Of a stretch of DNA of 64,000 nucleotides, positions 34,001-45,954 are shown piece after piece (position 1 is the first letter of the stretch; each line of letters starts with the position of its first letter). This DNA comes from Sympetrum striolatum (lineage: Eukaryota > Arthropoda > Insecta > Odonata > Libellulidae): assembly GCA_947579665.1 (NCBI GenBank), contig OX388351.1, positions 55,746,939 through 55,810,938 of the forward strand, given 5' to 3'. Below the pieces are notes generated by a model that saw only the letters and a list, made by a program, of their open reading frames with translations, was not told the DNA's origin and did no database searches. A program made the position numbers and the translations under genes.

Positions 34001-36045
34001 TCTAGGAACCAAATCCAGAAAAACCGGATTTTCGCCTGAGTTAAAACCCAATCCATATCATCCACTGGTGACCTTAAATTATAAACCTAATCTCACGTTT
34101 TTGTTAACCCTCAACGTACTATAGGAGCCAATGTTTACAGATTTAGCGATTCTATAGTTACTATAATAAATGCTATACTTTATAAAAGTATATTTCAAAG
34201 AGCCGTTGATTTGCAGAAAAATGTCTAAGTACAGGTAAGTGTAAGGTACGACCAAAGTAAAACAAAAAAAATTAAAAACAAAAATAAAATTCGTAAGAAA
34301 ATGAAAAATATATTATTAATCATTAATGGTATTTAATATCATTAAAAATATCTATATACGGATTAATTATTAATGTAATTCAATCAATTGAACTATGATC
34401 ACAAACTTTTGCGTAGAGTAAAACAGAGAGAAAAACTTTGTGCCACAAAAGGAGAAACAACAATACTTACATCTACAATTACCTTACCAAAATAATTCCA
34501 CCTAATGTTCATGAGTTTGCCTAGATGAACTAATCAAAATACAATTTGAGTAAAAAATGAATTCGCTGTATGTATTAGGTGAGCAAACTGGTATTTGAAC
34601 CACTGATATTGTCTCAAGAAATGAGGTAAAATACATTGCCGTCGGAAATACCGTATTTAAATATGGAATTAAGATCCTTGGAAAACCCAACATAAAAAAG
34701 GAGGGATCATTCCTTAACTGGAAGCCTCTTAGAATGCGAAGCACATGCAGGGATCACTCAACAAGCAGATTGGAGAGGAAAAATGAGAAGAAATCAGTGG
34801 AGGAACTTAATTTTCTTTCGGATAGATAGCGTGACTCATATGTTGTAAAGAAATTCACTCTATACTTGATATATATAGGCACATATTTCGTGGAAATGTG
34901 TTGGGAAATTTTATGCTGACAGACTCTTTTCTTGAATAACAAATCACGGAATAGTATTCAAAGGGGTGAGGAGAACTTGACGTAGTTTCAGGAATAATAC
35001 AAATTAAACCATGCGGTATATCTCCAAGGAACCTTGAACTCGAGCATAGAATTAATATAATCGGAACTAAAATTACGGAAGAAATTACTTTCAAAATCAT
35101 ATTCATAGCGGTTTTTGAAATATTTGCATTATTGTGTAATGGTTACATGCTAGCCTCATTACATTACAAATGAGTTTCATTTACTAATAAAATGATTTAT
35201 GAGAATTTGGAATTGAAGTTAATTGTGTTGTGGGTACTAAAAAAATATAATTTTCTTCCTAAAGTGATTTCAGTCAGCAATGATGAAGGAATCTCGTTCA
35301 TTTTATATTATCAGACAGAATAATTGACATTTGAACAAAATCATCAGTCCATTTTTGTGCTATTTTGATTGGCATTAATCTGGAATTCGAAAATACAACG
35401 TTTTCCTTCGAAGCTAATTGGGATTGGTAATATAAATTCGATTCTTCCAACGCTCATGGACATTTCAAATTTTGACCAATTGATAATCCGTTTTAGAATT
35501 AATTACACGGAAATTAAATCGAGCAAAAAATCCTCTATCATTCCTGTTTGAACATGAAATCATTATAAAATTTGAATGCATCAAGCTGAAATAACAAATG
35601 ATGGAGCTCACAGTTTGATCGCGTAAGCGTCATTTAGGAATCGCAAAAGTGTGGAAAGGAGATAACCGTTGAGAAGTGCAGATCATGGCATGAATGACAC
35701 TAAATGACAGCAACGTGGGACTGTAGGGACATACTTGGATTTGGAAAGCTTGAAACAACTAAAAGAGCAGAGGAGTAGCAAAATGATTTCACGTCTTGAC
35801 AGCAATGAGCTTATGGTGCATGGAAAAAGCTCTGTGAAAGTTTTTATTCTCTCTATGTCGCTGTGGTACATAAATTTACTAATACTACTATACTATGTTT
35901 CAAAGACTGTTTGTCTTAATAATTCTCTTAAAATAATTGCCTTAATAATAAATTTAAAATAATTTCCTACGTCTGATTTAGTTTCAAGTAAGAAACTATA
36001 ATGAAAAAAAAATAATAATTATCTAATAAATATTTCCATAAGTAT
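31036..36045. other. No gene seen
   Basis: AT-rich, with GC-richer patches at 31480-31690 and 33300-33780. A short minus-strand frame at 34855-35106 begins with a hydrophobic, signal-peptide-like stretch (MNMILKVISSVILVPIILIL) but is otherwise unsupported. Confidence 0.35.
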
Positions 36046-36180
36046 GTAGTAGTAAAAGTGTTGTTAAAAGTGCTTCGACAGCCTATGTAATTTCGCACTT
36101 GGGCTTTTACCAGGAATCGAGCGCACTTCCCATCTCTGGGAGCTCATTTATGTATCCTTAGTTAGAGTGGTCTCTATATG
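36046..36180 (-). mobile_element. tRNA-derived SINE (antisense copy)
   Basis: On the minus strand: a decayed tRNA-like head with the B-box relic GCTCGATTCCTGG, then AAGTGCGAAATTACATAGG, CTGTCGAAGCACTTTTAACA and a short TAC-repeat tail. This is collinear with the copy at 42330-42463 (AAGTGCGAAATGACCTATG, then CTGTCGAAGCACTTTTAACA). The head is more diverged than the body. Confidence 0.7.
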
Positions 36181-37439
36181 GCCGTTCTTTTCATATTGGT
36201 ATCTATGTTTTGATTAATTCTTGGCTGAATGATTTGTTTTGACATAAAATCTTGATGGTAGAATCCTAGTCAATTTAATCCAGGGATATTATTAGTACGT
36301 CTCAATCATATTTATATTTCCTTTTCTTACAGTTAGAGTTTCCTTTATAAGGAATTCCAATTAGTTTTTAGCAATAAAGATTTCTGAACCAGTGATTCAA
36401 ATACTTTCCTCCAGCTCCTTATTTCTCTTCAGGTGACAAAAGGAAATGCTTCTCCGGGAAATCGTCAGTGGGAGTCGAAGAAGCAATTAAGATGGAATGA
36501 ATGAGTTAATCTGGATGTGAAAAGGGAACAGCGGAAGGAAGATTTTAAATTGAAAGTGAAATGAAGAGAGACGGCAAAGGGAGTATATGAGAGAAAGGTT
36601 ATATTAATATCTAGATAAGGTGGTCTTTGAAGGAAAGGGCAAAAAAATACGAAAGTGACACTAAGAGAGAAGAAAATGTAAAAGGAATCACCAGATGATG
36701 GGAAAGGACATTTCTGTATTTGAAAGTAGGCTAAGAGTCTAGCACTCGTTGACATCGTTAACAATAATAGGAATCTCATCAGATTGTAATTGATACCTTA
36801 AAGAGGTAAAAGCTTTTTTAGTATTCATATATCCTAACTATGTAGTACTTACTAAAGCAGCGTGTATTAAAGTAGAAGTAGAAGTAGTAGAATTACTACT
36901 AAGAAGATAAAAGTGTCATTTATACGTCTCGGATTAGAATTATGCAGAAAATCACGGATTGAGTACAGATTTTACTTCTTCTCCATTTCCCGTTTCTTAG
37001 AGAAAGGAGTTTTTAGTAGAATTTGCTTTTAGCTCCAAAATGGCTTCTAAATTCATAAAGGACATAATGTGAGAGACGTTGCGTTATTAGGTTTTGCCGT
37101 GACTGATTTTTTCGCCATCATCTTAATGTTAATCCTAAAGTGCAAATGAGGAAATAGTTGAAATGGCTCTAATAGTAGAGGAGGAAAATGCCAGAAACTC
37201 AAATAGTTCCTTGCTATGGAGAGTCATTTACCTTCAAGAATTTTCAAATATTGTCTAAAAAGTCAATTTAATTAAATTTTTTATGCATTTAGTATGCATT
37301 TTATATGCATCTATCTCATGATTTGTAATTAGTCGTACTACACCTTAATTCACAAGCTTTTGTGCATAATTAACTTTCACATTTTCAAAAATGAAAATGT
37401 AATACTTTATTATTCCACCTCATGAACTGGTCATCCAGT
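36181..37439. other. No gene seen; purine-rich tract at 36465-36720
   Basis: A second purine-biased plus-strand tract lies just after an acceptor-like TTATTTCTCTTCAG (36421-36434). The bias keeps a low-complexity minus-strand frame open. No domain was recognised. Confidence 0.35.
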
Positions 37440-38445
37440 AATTTGAATGATTTTCTTAAATCGAATTTTTATTTCAACACTTGAACAGTTCCACCGGTTT
37501 CGGCATAAAATCATGCCATTCTCAGAACTAAAAGGAGTTTTGCCGAGCAAGGGCTTAAATACAATGGAGGACGGAGGGGAGAGAAAAGGAGGGGGGGGAG
37601 AAAAACATAGCATGAAGAGAGAGTAAACAAGTCAGTTTCTTGAGGTGGGAGGAGGGGTTAAATGAGTCAAAAGTCCCATTAGAAGTGGTGATCGGTTTCT
37701 AGTGAACAGAAACTCATTAGCTAACTCATGGGAATAATGCTTATGGAGGTGGATTTGCAACTCTTCTAATAGGTCAAGCTTCTTTCCTTTGGTGCCTTGA
37801 TGCAAAATAATTGGACTGAAAGAAGAGGAGTGATTTTCATCTTCGAGATGATCGGCAAAATGTGACTGTCCAGAATTATTCAAAAAGGCCTTGTTGTGTT
37901 CAGTTTCGCGTTTGGAAATACTCCTCCCGGTTTGACCGATGTATGTGGTCTGGCAGTCCTCACAATCTAATCTATTAACTCCAGATTTTTTAAGGGGGTT
38001 AATCTTGTCTTTGGCGTTACAGAGAAGAGTCTGTTAATTATTTTTCGTATAGAAAGCTGGACGTCTCGAGTCAGAGGTGAGAATCTTCGAACATTTAAAA
38101 CTGCACTCATCAATAAAATTTTATCTAAACCATTTAGGTAAATCGTCAGAATGTTCGGTTGGTGGTATGAATAGTTCACATAAAGCTAACTTTCTCTGTT
38201 TTTTGAGAAGTATTTTAGTGATTAGCTCCGGTTGATAGACATTACTCACCGCAATGGAAACAATCGTATTTAATTCTTTGTTAAAATTTTCTTCAGACAT
38301 AGGGATATGGAGGAGTCTATGAATTAACGAGTTAAAAGCAGCGTTTTTTTTGGGAGAAAGGGTGATTAGACTCGGCCGGGATAACGTGGTTAGTATAAGT
38401 AGTTGTCTATCTATGAATTTCGACAAATTCATGATTTTCTTACAT
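37440..38445 (-). pseudogene. Penelope-like retroelement fragment (RT tail plus GIY-YIG endonuclease)
   Basis: The minus strand encodes the C-terminal part of a Penelope-like element, broken by frameshifts and at least one stop. From 38432: AAFNSLIHRLLHIPM and EENFNKELNTIVSIA, the conserved segment after the RT core in this family. Then an NAKDKINPLKKSGVNRLDC stretch (about 38000). Then the GIY-YIG-type motif TTYIGQTGRSISKR with following EHNKAF and HFADHLEDENHS (about 37960-37850). The frame ends near 37632. The 3' region includes GCCGAAACCGGTGGAAC (37500-37484 region), typical of Penelope 3' ends. The RT catalytic core is missing, so the copy is 5'-truncated and dead. The GIY-YIG nuclease would normally nick the target for primed reverse transcription. 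Confidence 0.85.
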
Positions 38446-41400
38446 ATTCAGGAGGTTAATAAGCAAAAACTTCCACATTTAAAGCACGTGCAATGAAGTT
38501 GGGCTAGCACCCACGATTTAAAAGGATCGTGCGCCAGATCTAGCTCATAAGAATATACGATATAAGAGCTCACAATCCGTGTTATCTTTCTTATCCTTTT
38601 GAAATTCTAGTTAAGAAGGAGGTGCAATTTATAATCAGAAACATTGTGGTAAAGGTTGAATCGGAGGCACTGGGCTTTCCTCCATTCGCTCGAGGGCCGG
38701 AAGTGTGCAAGAATGGAATTGTAAGGCGCGCGGACGAAAAAGAGATAAAGGATTTCCCTCTCTCCGCTTCTTCCTCTTCTTTTGAATGGTCTCCTAGCGA
38801 CCAATTTTTATTCTTTTTTCCAGGAAGTTTGAGCTCCAATTGATACTCGGAAACGGATGTCACTATTATTTATTGACTTCCAAACCTCACGAATGGTTAT
38901 ATATGCTGATAATGCTTATATTTCGTTATAAATGTTTGCGTTCGAAATGTTAGAGGAATTATGTTTTGCAAGACTTCAGATCCCCCCCTGTTACTTTAAG
39001 GCAGTCGATTTAAACATGCGGATATTGAACCAGTAATATAATCAACCGATATAATGCTGGCATATGCGTATTATTTATAATAAATGTATTGAGATGACCA
39101 ATGAGTACCAATTATATGCATGTAGAATTATATCAACATTAAATCAGAAAATATATTTCCAAAATAATTATTGTAATTATTTACTTAGAATTTATTATTT
39201 AACGTTAAGAATCTGATATTCATATATTCCGTCATTGTGAAACTTCAATATATACGTATCAGATATTAAACAGAGTTTAAGGTAATGATAGTCTAAAACC
39301 TAAGGTTGGACCGTGACTTTGTGGTAAGTAGCCAAAAGGAATAAGGTAAATGTTTCCTAACAAGAGTTTACTCAACTGTAAATCCCCAGATAGTAAAATT
39401 GCTCATATAGCTGAGGGAGAGAGGTATTTGAAGACTTGAATTCATAATTATGATTTCCACACACTGAGTTCCACACACAATAAAAAATGAATAGGTATAT
39501 AACTTTCAAAAATATAACATTGTTGTCAGTAATGGCCACATACTTCAGATGAAATCAGTTTTCAAAATGTTTGTCGAAGGGTGAAGATGGAATGCTATTT
39601 TTGTTCTTGAAGTTTCTGAGTGCAGTTGAAGGATTTCCCGCAAGTTTGAGTTGGAGTGAACGCAGTGGGTACACGGGAAAATCTAGCTGGGACGTATGTC
39701 ATTCTATACACAGAAAAACATGAAGTGAAATTTTTCCACCGCCTACTTCAATGTCATGCATAAGGTTTAGGTTTATTTTCCAATGGATGTGAGAGTATTT
39801 TCTATAGGCACTGTGTTAAAATGGAACTGAAATGTGAATTTATTTGTGGACGAGTCTCCAAGATCTATAACATACCAATGTTATAGTTGCAGAGAAGATG
39901 AACAAGAAAACATATTCTTTTTAGCTCGGGGGGAGAGACCAAACAAAGGTTAGCCGATTAAAACTACTTATTTACCATAATGTTTTTACGAAACAACCGG
40001 TATTGGAGTTGCATGGAATTGATAGGCACCTAAATTTTGAAAAATATAAAATAACATCATTTGTAATAAAATATATAAAATAAATAAATGTATTATTTCT
40101 TAATGTAGAATAAATAGCTTAAATATCACATAAAATAGAATTTATTATAAAAAAATAATGCGATGGCTATTAATGCTGGCAATGTAAATTTGAAAGTGGC
40201 CGTCTAGTAAAAATATTCCTCAGAAAAGTATTTACCACTTTTTACCTTTTTCTTCGGGAATAATGATAGGTTTCATCAAAATCCAAAGAGAATGCCGTAA
40301 CATAAAATATACTATCAATGCCTGTTAATTATGCAAATTTAGAAAGGAACAGTTATTTTCTTTATATTCCCCTTGAAACCAAGTTACCTCATTAAATGGC
40401 GTTAACAAAAACGAAACTATACTTCTGGAGCATCTAATAAGCATAAGATGTTACGATTGTTAACGAGATGTGGAGATTCCCAGAAGTCTTGGAAAACTGA
40501 TCATTAATACTTTCTGAGGAAATTTTTAATGATTCTAGCTTCGATTAAAGTTGGAAGAGTTTCAGTAACTACAAACATACTCATAAAACTTATTTCTGAT
40601 TGGCCTTAGAATGGGTCACAGGACTTAGGCAGCATATAAGCTGTATGGAAATTGAGTGGGATCGGAGATATGTCATTAGGGGTTGTACAAAACACGTATA
40701 ATGTTATCTGCAATTAAGTGTTGGGGCAAATTTCTTTTAAGGGAAACCTTAGCTTTAGCAGACACCATTATAATTTCTGTGCATTTTTTCAATCGTTTCT
40801 ACAATGAGATACGAGCACGCATTCTCAGCTTTTGCATCAATACTTTCCATATATTTTACGCCTTTTGACAGTAGAGATGAATAAAATCCATCCATATCGT
40901 TGTATTAACCGGAATCAAAACTGATCCAGAGAAATGAAATAAGACTGGGAAAGATGATTTTTTCTCCCTTTTTTCCTATCACGATGTAGTAAAATAACCT
41001 TCGTAATACAATTTCTCAAAAACTCAGTTCTTTTGATGAGGCATTCTACGCAATTTTCGATGAACCAAGTGTCTCTAAGGTGATTACATTTTGGGGAATT
41101 TATCGAATGATGGTAAGCCTTCGTCATTTTCTCCCTTGAATTAAGGGAGAAATTAATTGTTCGACTGAATAATTCCCACCAAAAGACAAAAAACATCCTC
41201 AAGGAGTGTAGAGGTAGTATATTGTTGAGATTATAAGTAAGGGAATTTCTGCGTATCTCGAAGTGGAAGGATCTTCGCGAATGAATTGAAAGGAAATAGC
41301 TATTCTATTCCACGCAAAAGGAATGCGCGTTTGGGTTTTAAAATGCGTGCTTCTCGGAGAAGCCGTCGCATTAATCATGGCGCTTACGTCGTAAAAATGA

Positions 41401-42317
41401 ATTTCTTAAATGCGCTAAGGCTCTTCTTTGCCTCTTGGAATTACTTCCTCTGCTACCTTCTTGGAGGATGGAAATCTTTCCCACCATTCGTAGCGCCATA
41501 TTATGAGGCGTTTTCTCTGCCATCTAGAGTTACACTCGCGCAATTTCGAGGGAAGTGAAAAGGGGCATAAATGCTGACTAATCCCATTCGCTTAAAACGT
41601 TGATGTGCAGTCGGAAGCTCAATTGTTTGATGATTTATCTAGAACATCCTCTCCGCTGAATCGTAAGCGTAGAAATGCTAACTATAACCAACATTTGTTG
41701 ATTTAGAAATGGTGGGTGGTGTTTCATATCTAATATTTTACGTCCATAGTGAATTTTGCATGGATGTTGCTGCAGAAATGATTTAAACTCACAAAAATTC
41801 AATCCCGATGTGAGAATGAAAGATGAAAAAAAATGTGCGAGTAAACATTTTATATCGATATCCTTCATCACAATATTGATTTATTTTATTATAAGATATT
41901 GTGATTTAAAATTTTTTCTTTGCTTTTGCAAAAATATTCAGCTAGTATTTTAGATTTTGGTACTTAATATTTGGAAAAAACAAACAGAATGGAAAACCAC
42001 GGAAACGTTGATAGAAAGTTAAACTAGCATACCTGACGTGCGATATTTATTACCATAATGGCATTTTTGTAAAAGAAAATGCTATAGAGTATAGAACTAA
42101 TAACTATTAAAATAAACAAATATTATTTCTCAAACATTACTGTATATTGAGTTTTACTAAGGGAAAAACATAAAGAGTAAATTAACATTTTGTCTTGTAT
42201 TGGAAATATCCTGGGTAATGGATTTTAGAACATGTTTCTAGTCAAACAGCGGTAAAAGATCAAAACATATATAAATTATGGATTTTGGCACAATAAATAA
42301 ATGGTAAAATGAATAAA
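38446..42317. other. No gene seen
   Basis: AT-rich with a CpG-containing patch at 38600-38850. No transposon ends, tRNA-like signals or convincing exons were found. Confidence 0.4.
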
Positions 42318-42329
42318 AACAGTATTGAA

Positions 42330-42463
42330 GGGCTCCCGGATAGTCATGTGGACAGCGCATTTGCCTTTGGTGAAAGCGGTCCCGGGTTCGATTCCCGGTG
42401 GGTGCCAAGTGCGAAATGACCTATGCTGTCGAAGCACTTTTAACAATACTACTACTACTACCC
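42330..42463 (+). mobile_element. tRNA-derived SINE, intact, with 12-bp TSD
   Basis: The 134-bp element is flanked by AACAGTATTGAA on both sides (42318-42329 and 42464-42475), a perfect 12-bp target duplication. The head (42331-42407) is tRNA-like: acceptor arms GGCTCCC/GGGTGCC with one mismatch and a perfect T-arm around the B box GGTTCGATTCC (42386-42396). The anticodon arm is not canonical. The body contains AAGTGC...GCACTT, which can form a stem. The tail is (ACT)n. The long duplication and A-free simple tail imply mobilisation by a LINE. Confidence 0.9.
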
Positions 42464-42615
42464 AACAGTATTGAAAATAGTTTCTAGATCCCTTTAAGGG
42501 ATCCATTAAGTTTAATTTATTTGTTTTTAAATGAACTAATTTGTGGTGGAAGACGAAAACGCGGGAGAAAAAATTATGAATCTCGCTTCAATTTAGAAGT
42601 TTCCTTTGCCTTATT

Positions 42616-42774
42616 TTATTCTAATGGCTCTACTTTGTAACTGCGTCGTGAGATAATTACTTTCGTATAATCTGTATCCTTCGAGGCCGTCTTATCTACA
42701 CAAGCAATTCCCTCCGGACACAGCAGCCCCTTAACACTGTCAACCTGATAACATTCTGCCTCTTTCAAAGTTAT
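42616..42774 (-). other. Candidate terminal exon (weak)
   Basis: A 53-codon minus-strand frame ends in a stop at 42616 and contains ECYQVDSVKGLLCPEGIACV followed by a polar tail. Cysteine spacing and composition look more protein-like than the surrounding AT-rich frames. An acceptor-like TTATCAG sits inside the frame before GTTGAC, and AATAAA overlaps the stop. I do not recognise the family. A decayed gypsy pol segment (compare SSEGICVD in the element at 20.4-23.6 kb) is an alternative reading. Confidence 0.15.
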
Positions 42775-43330
42775 TTACGGCAGTCCGTGTTACATTACAC
42801 TCGGTCGATTCCTGTCCAATTGGACAGCTGTTGGGATTTGTTGGAGGAATTTTTAATTAAAATCTTATCACTAAGATGGGGGAACCGTATAATCGTATGC
42901 ATCTTAAAAAGGAGATACGTACTTCAAATTATCCATTCCGTGTAGCATATACGATATATAAGATTCATTAAATAAATGTAATTATGTAAGAAATAAAATT
43001 CATTTAAACAACGAATTTTAATTATGAAAAGTACTGCATAAGTAAAGACGTGTTCTATAAAAATGAACTGCATTTCTAATGAAATTAATAAAGAAACTGT
43101 GTTTAATTTTAAAACAGTGTTAAATTTTAAAGAACTTAAATGCAGAGCTCGTAGTTAACTAGCACTTTGAAAGATTCGAGTTAGCTTCAGATGAACTGTA
43201 TACGTTTAACCAATATTGTATTACATTTCAAATACCTGATGCTCTTTTTATGGTGAAATTAAGTTTCTTTGGTTGGAATAAAGTATAGAAAAACTAACTC
43301 ATGGTGTCTTATATTGAATGGAGTTCCACT

Positions 43331-43804
43331 AAGTTTGTGTAAAATTGTTAGCGTAACGCAGGCATGTTCAAAGAAAATGCCACGGTGGCAACCGCCTGCC
43401 ACCGCTCTCATCGCCGTGGCAAACTCGGTTGAGCGGTAGTGTGGAGGGGAATCTGAGTCGCGGCACGGCTGCGGAAGACGAAGGTGTTGTGGTAGCGGTA
43501 GGAGCATCGGACTGTTTGGAGACAGAAATAGTCAAACATAGTACGGTCAAATGTGGCTTTGCTTTATTACTGAAACCAATAACTCGGGCAACAACAAAAT
43601 TTACATAATATTTGTCGTCGAACCAAGGACGTGGTAGCGAGTGAGGGGTTGAGGTAGTGGTAGGGGAGGTAGGTTGCCACAGGCCGAGTCCCGTGGCATT
43701 CCGTGGCGCCAAAGCCATCGTGGTAGTATTTGTGCATGCCTGGCGTAACGCAGTTAAGGTTTAAAGTTTTAATATGCAAGGTATGAACGTACTAGGCTCA
43801 TGCC
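43331..43804 (+). repeat. Tandem duplication unit 1 (split by MITE)
   Basis: The sequence on both sides of the MITE (43331-43358 and 43751-43804) is repeated at 43998-44080. GTTAGCGTAACG at 43347-43358 recurs at 44013-44024, and the 24 bases at 43781-43804 recur exactly at 44057-44080. The offset is 276 bp in the right-hand part. Confidence 0.75.
43359..43742. mobile_element. hAT-like MITE, 384 bp, GC-rich (family 3), perfect 8-bp TSD
   Basis: The termini are CAGGCATGTTCAAA and, reverse complemented, CAGGCATGCACAAA. The flanks are GCGTAACG at 43351-43358 and 43743-43750, a perfect 8-bp duplication. The interior is clearly GC-richer than its surroundings, with repeated GTGGCA/TGCCAC and GGTAG words that extend the terminal symmetry. 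There is no transposase. The site is confirmed by a related empty site at 44013-44024 in the neighbouring duplicate. Confidence 0.88.
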
Positions 43805-43997
43805 TCAACCGCATAGAGCGCATGCATTTTGTAGTTGCGGATAAGGAATACTTGCAAAGTAATTGTCCAAAATAATATATTTCATTTATCATAAACATAC
43901 AGAAAAATTCTTTCACTCAAAGCACGTAGATTATGTATATTTTAAAGCTTCTGTTAACTTAAATATGTCGAAGAAATTTGCCTCATAGATTCACAAA

Positions 43998-44080
43998 AAT
44001 TTGTGTCAAATTGTTAGCGTAACGTAAAATTAAGGTTCGAATTTATAATATTCAAGGTATGAACGTACTAGGCTCATGCC
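43998..44080 (+). repeat. Tandem duplication unit 2 (empty site)
   Basis: This is the uninterrupted counterpart of unit 1. It preserves the MITE's target, TTGTTAGCGTAACG, without insertion, and the exact 24-base match downstream. It serves as an internal empty-site control for the MITE. Confidence 0.75.
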
Positions 44081-44142
44081 TTCCTTCAGCATTCCTTTTT
44101 AGTTCAGCTACATATCGTGCTCGCGAACGCATTAGTGTATAG

Positions 44143-44450
44143 CAGGGGCCACCAAACAATGGCCGGCGAGGCCCTCTCTTCCGGCCCATGGAGACTTTTT
44201 AACTAAAAAGTCATGAAAATTTACGTGTATCAAGTGTACGTGGCCAAAATCAGCCGCCGCTTACGTGGGCGTAGCGTTTTTACGGAATTAAAATTGAATA
44301 ATTATTGTATTTAATAATATTTAATTAATAATTTAAAACAACATGTATGTTTTGATTCTTATTAATTTGAACCTCGAGTGTATAGTAGGCCCCCAAACCG
44401 CTGTTTGATAGGTAATACGGCCCTCGGGTTGAAAAGTTTGGAGACCCCTG
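44143..44450. mobile_element. hAT-type MITE, 308 bp (family 2), inverse copy
   Basis: The ends are CAGGGGCCACCAAAC and, reverse complemented, CAGGGGTCTCCAAAC. The flanks GTGTATAG (44135-44142) and GTATAAAG (44451-44458) match at six of eight positions, a worn 8-bp duplication. AAATTTACGTGTATC and ATCAGCCGCCGCTTA near the left end are the reverse complement of the right part of the 29738-30016 copy, so the two belong to one family in opposite orientation. Confidence 0.85.
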
Positions 44451-44458
44451 GTATAAAG

Positions 44459-45954
44459 CATCACAGTCAATTATTTTTTACTATTGCTCATGAACGATTG
44501 CGTCATCTGAAGTAACCCATTTAGGTTATTAACTGATTATCGGAAGCGTCTGAAAGCACACCACTTTGTATACGTACGCTAATAAATAATATTATTCCTC
44601 ATTTCCTCTTAAAAAAATCATTCATTTTAGGATCATAAGGAAAAATTTAAAATATTTGTTATATATTTAATAGTTTTAGAAAAAGAAAACAGAGAAATAA
44701 GTATAAATATGCCACGTGACTTACTATTCTTATACGTAAGGAAATGAATTCATCGAAGGGATAAGATATAATTGTTCTAAGCAAAGTGAGAACGAATATT
44801 ACGAATATTCCACTTGCAATTAGAAGTAGCCCTTCAATATTTATAACCTCGTTGTAAATCAAAGGGGAAATAAAATAAGGAGTATGAAATTTTTGCGTTA
44901 ATTTCAAGTACTATATGAATATGGCAAATTTAAACATAAGTAAGAGTCGATGTCACTAAGAAGATAGACTTCTTTATAAGTGTCTATAGGTGTTCGATTC
45001 AATCTCATTGTGAGTTTACCAGGCCTTCTCAATGTCATAATTCTAATATTCAATACATTGATAATACATAATTATTATAGAATAAATTATACAATATATC
45101 ACGCTCGTCTTAGAAAATATTAATTAACTGTTTGATTTTAAAATAAATTTGTTTTCCGATATTCTAACACGTTTCAAGCATGGGGTTGAAATCTACCCTA
45201 CGCGACCGTTGGTTTAAGTAAACCTCACGCGACTAACTGAGGGTTAAAGAATTCGTGTAATGTAATGTTATGTATGACTTTGATATTATGAATTTCGACG
45301 TTTTCAGAAGCCTGCCCACATTGGTCTAGAATCTAAGAAAGATAGCCAGAATTACGAAAGTTTTTTTTTTAGGGAGGGCTTTGAATCTACCGCAGAGAAC
45401 CATGCAAGTCATTTGCGTAAATTCCCGCGCGTTAAAGTTATATAGGATTTTAAGGTTGATTATAGTTGGCAGAAATGCATCATTGGTTTTTCATAAGATT
45501 CTTCAAACTTTTGCTGATACTTAACCCATGTGAGGAAATTTGTCGGATAGACAAGACACCATGTTAAAAAGTTGTATTTATTCCTTCATATTGGTTATAT
45601 TCTTTAAGGAAGATATAATTAGTAAAGTTTAAATGCGTTTTCGATTCCGAATATCAGTCATATCAGCCGTGTGCTATTTATTCGTTGAAGACGACGAATT
45701 CGTAATCTCTAAGCAGTTCTCTCTATTACGAGCTGCTATTCATATCATTGCGAGAGCGTATTCCGTGAATGCCGCGCACTCATTGTCAGTGCAATTTAGT
45801 TTTCGTAAGCGTTTATTCAAATTAAGGAAAGCAAGAAATTTCAGAACGAAATCATTTACGTATGGACTGTATTGGTTGTTGCTGTTGTGATACAAAATAT
45901 GATATTTTCTATCACAAAGTTGTCTTTCCTGAAAAATATTCACAACTCCTTGGA
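44459..45954. other. No gene seen
   Basis: AT-rich. A minus-strand frame at 44659-44907 is rich in Leu and Ile but has no motif. Nothing was supported. Confidence 0.4.

Noticed and set aside
34855..35106. 83-codon minus-strand frame starting with a signal-peptide-like stretch
   Set aside because: Hydrophobic starts are common in AT-rich DNA. There is no splice context, conserved motif or partner.
42330..42407. Functional tRNA gene
   Set aside because: The T-arm and B box are good, but the anticodon arm is not canonical, the acceptor stem has a mismatch, and the unit is flanked by a 12-bp target duplication with a repeat tail, so it is a SINE.
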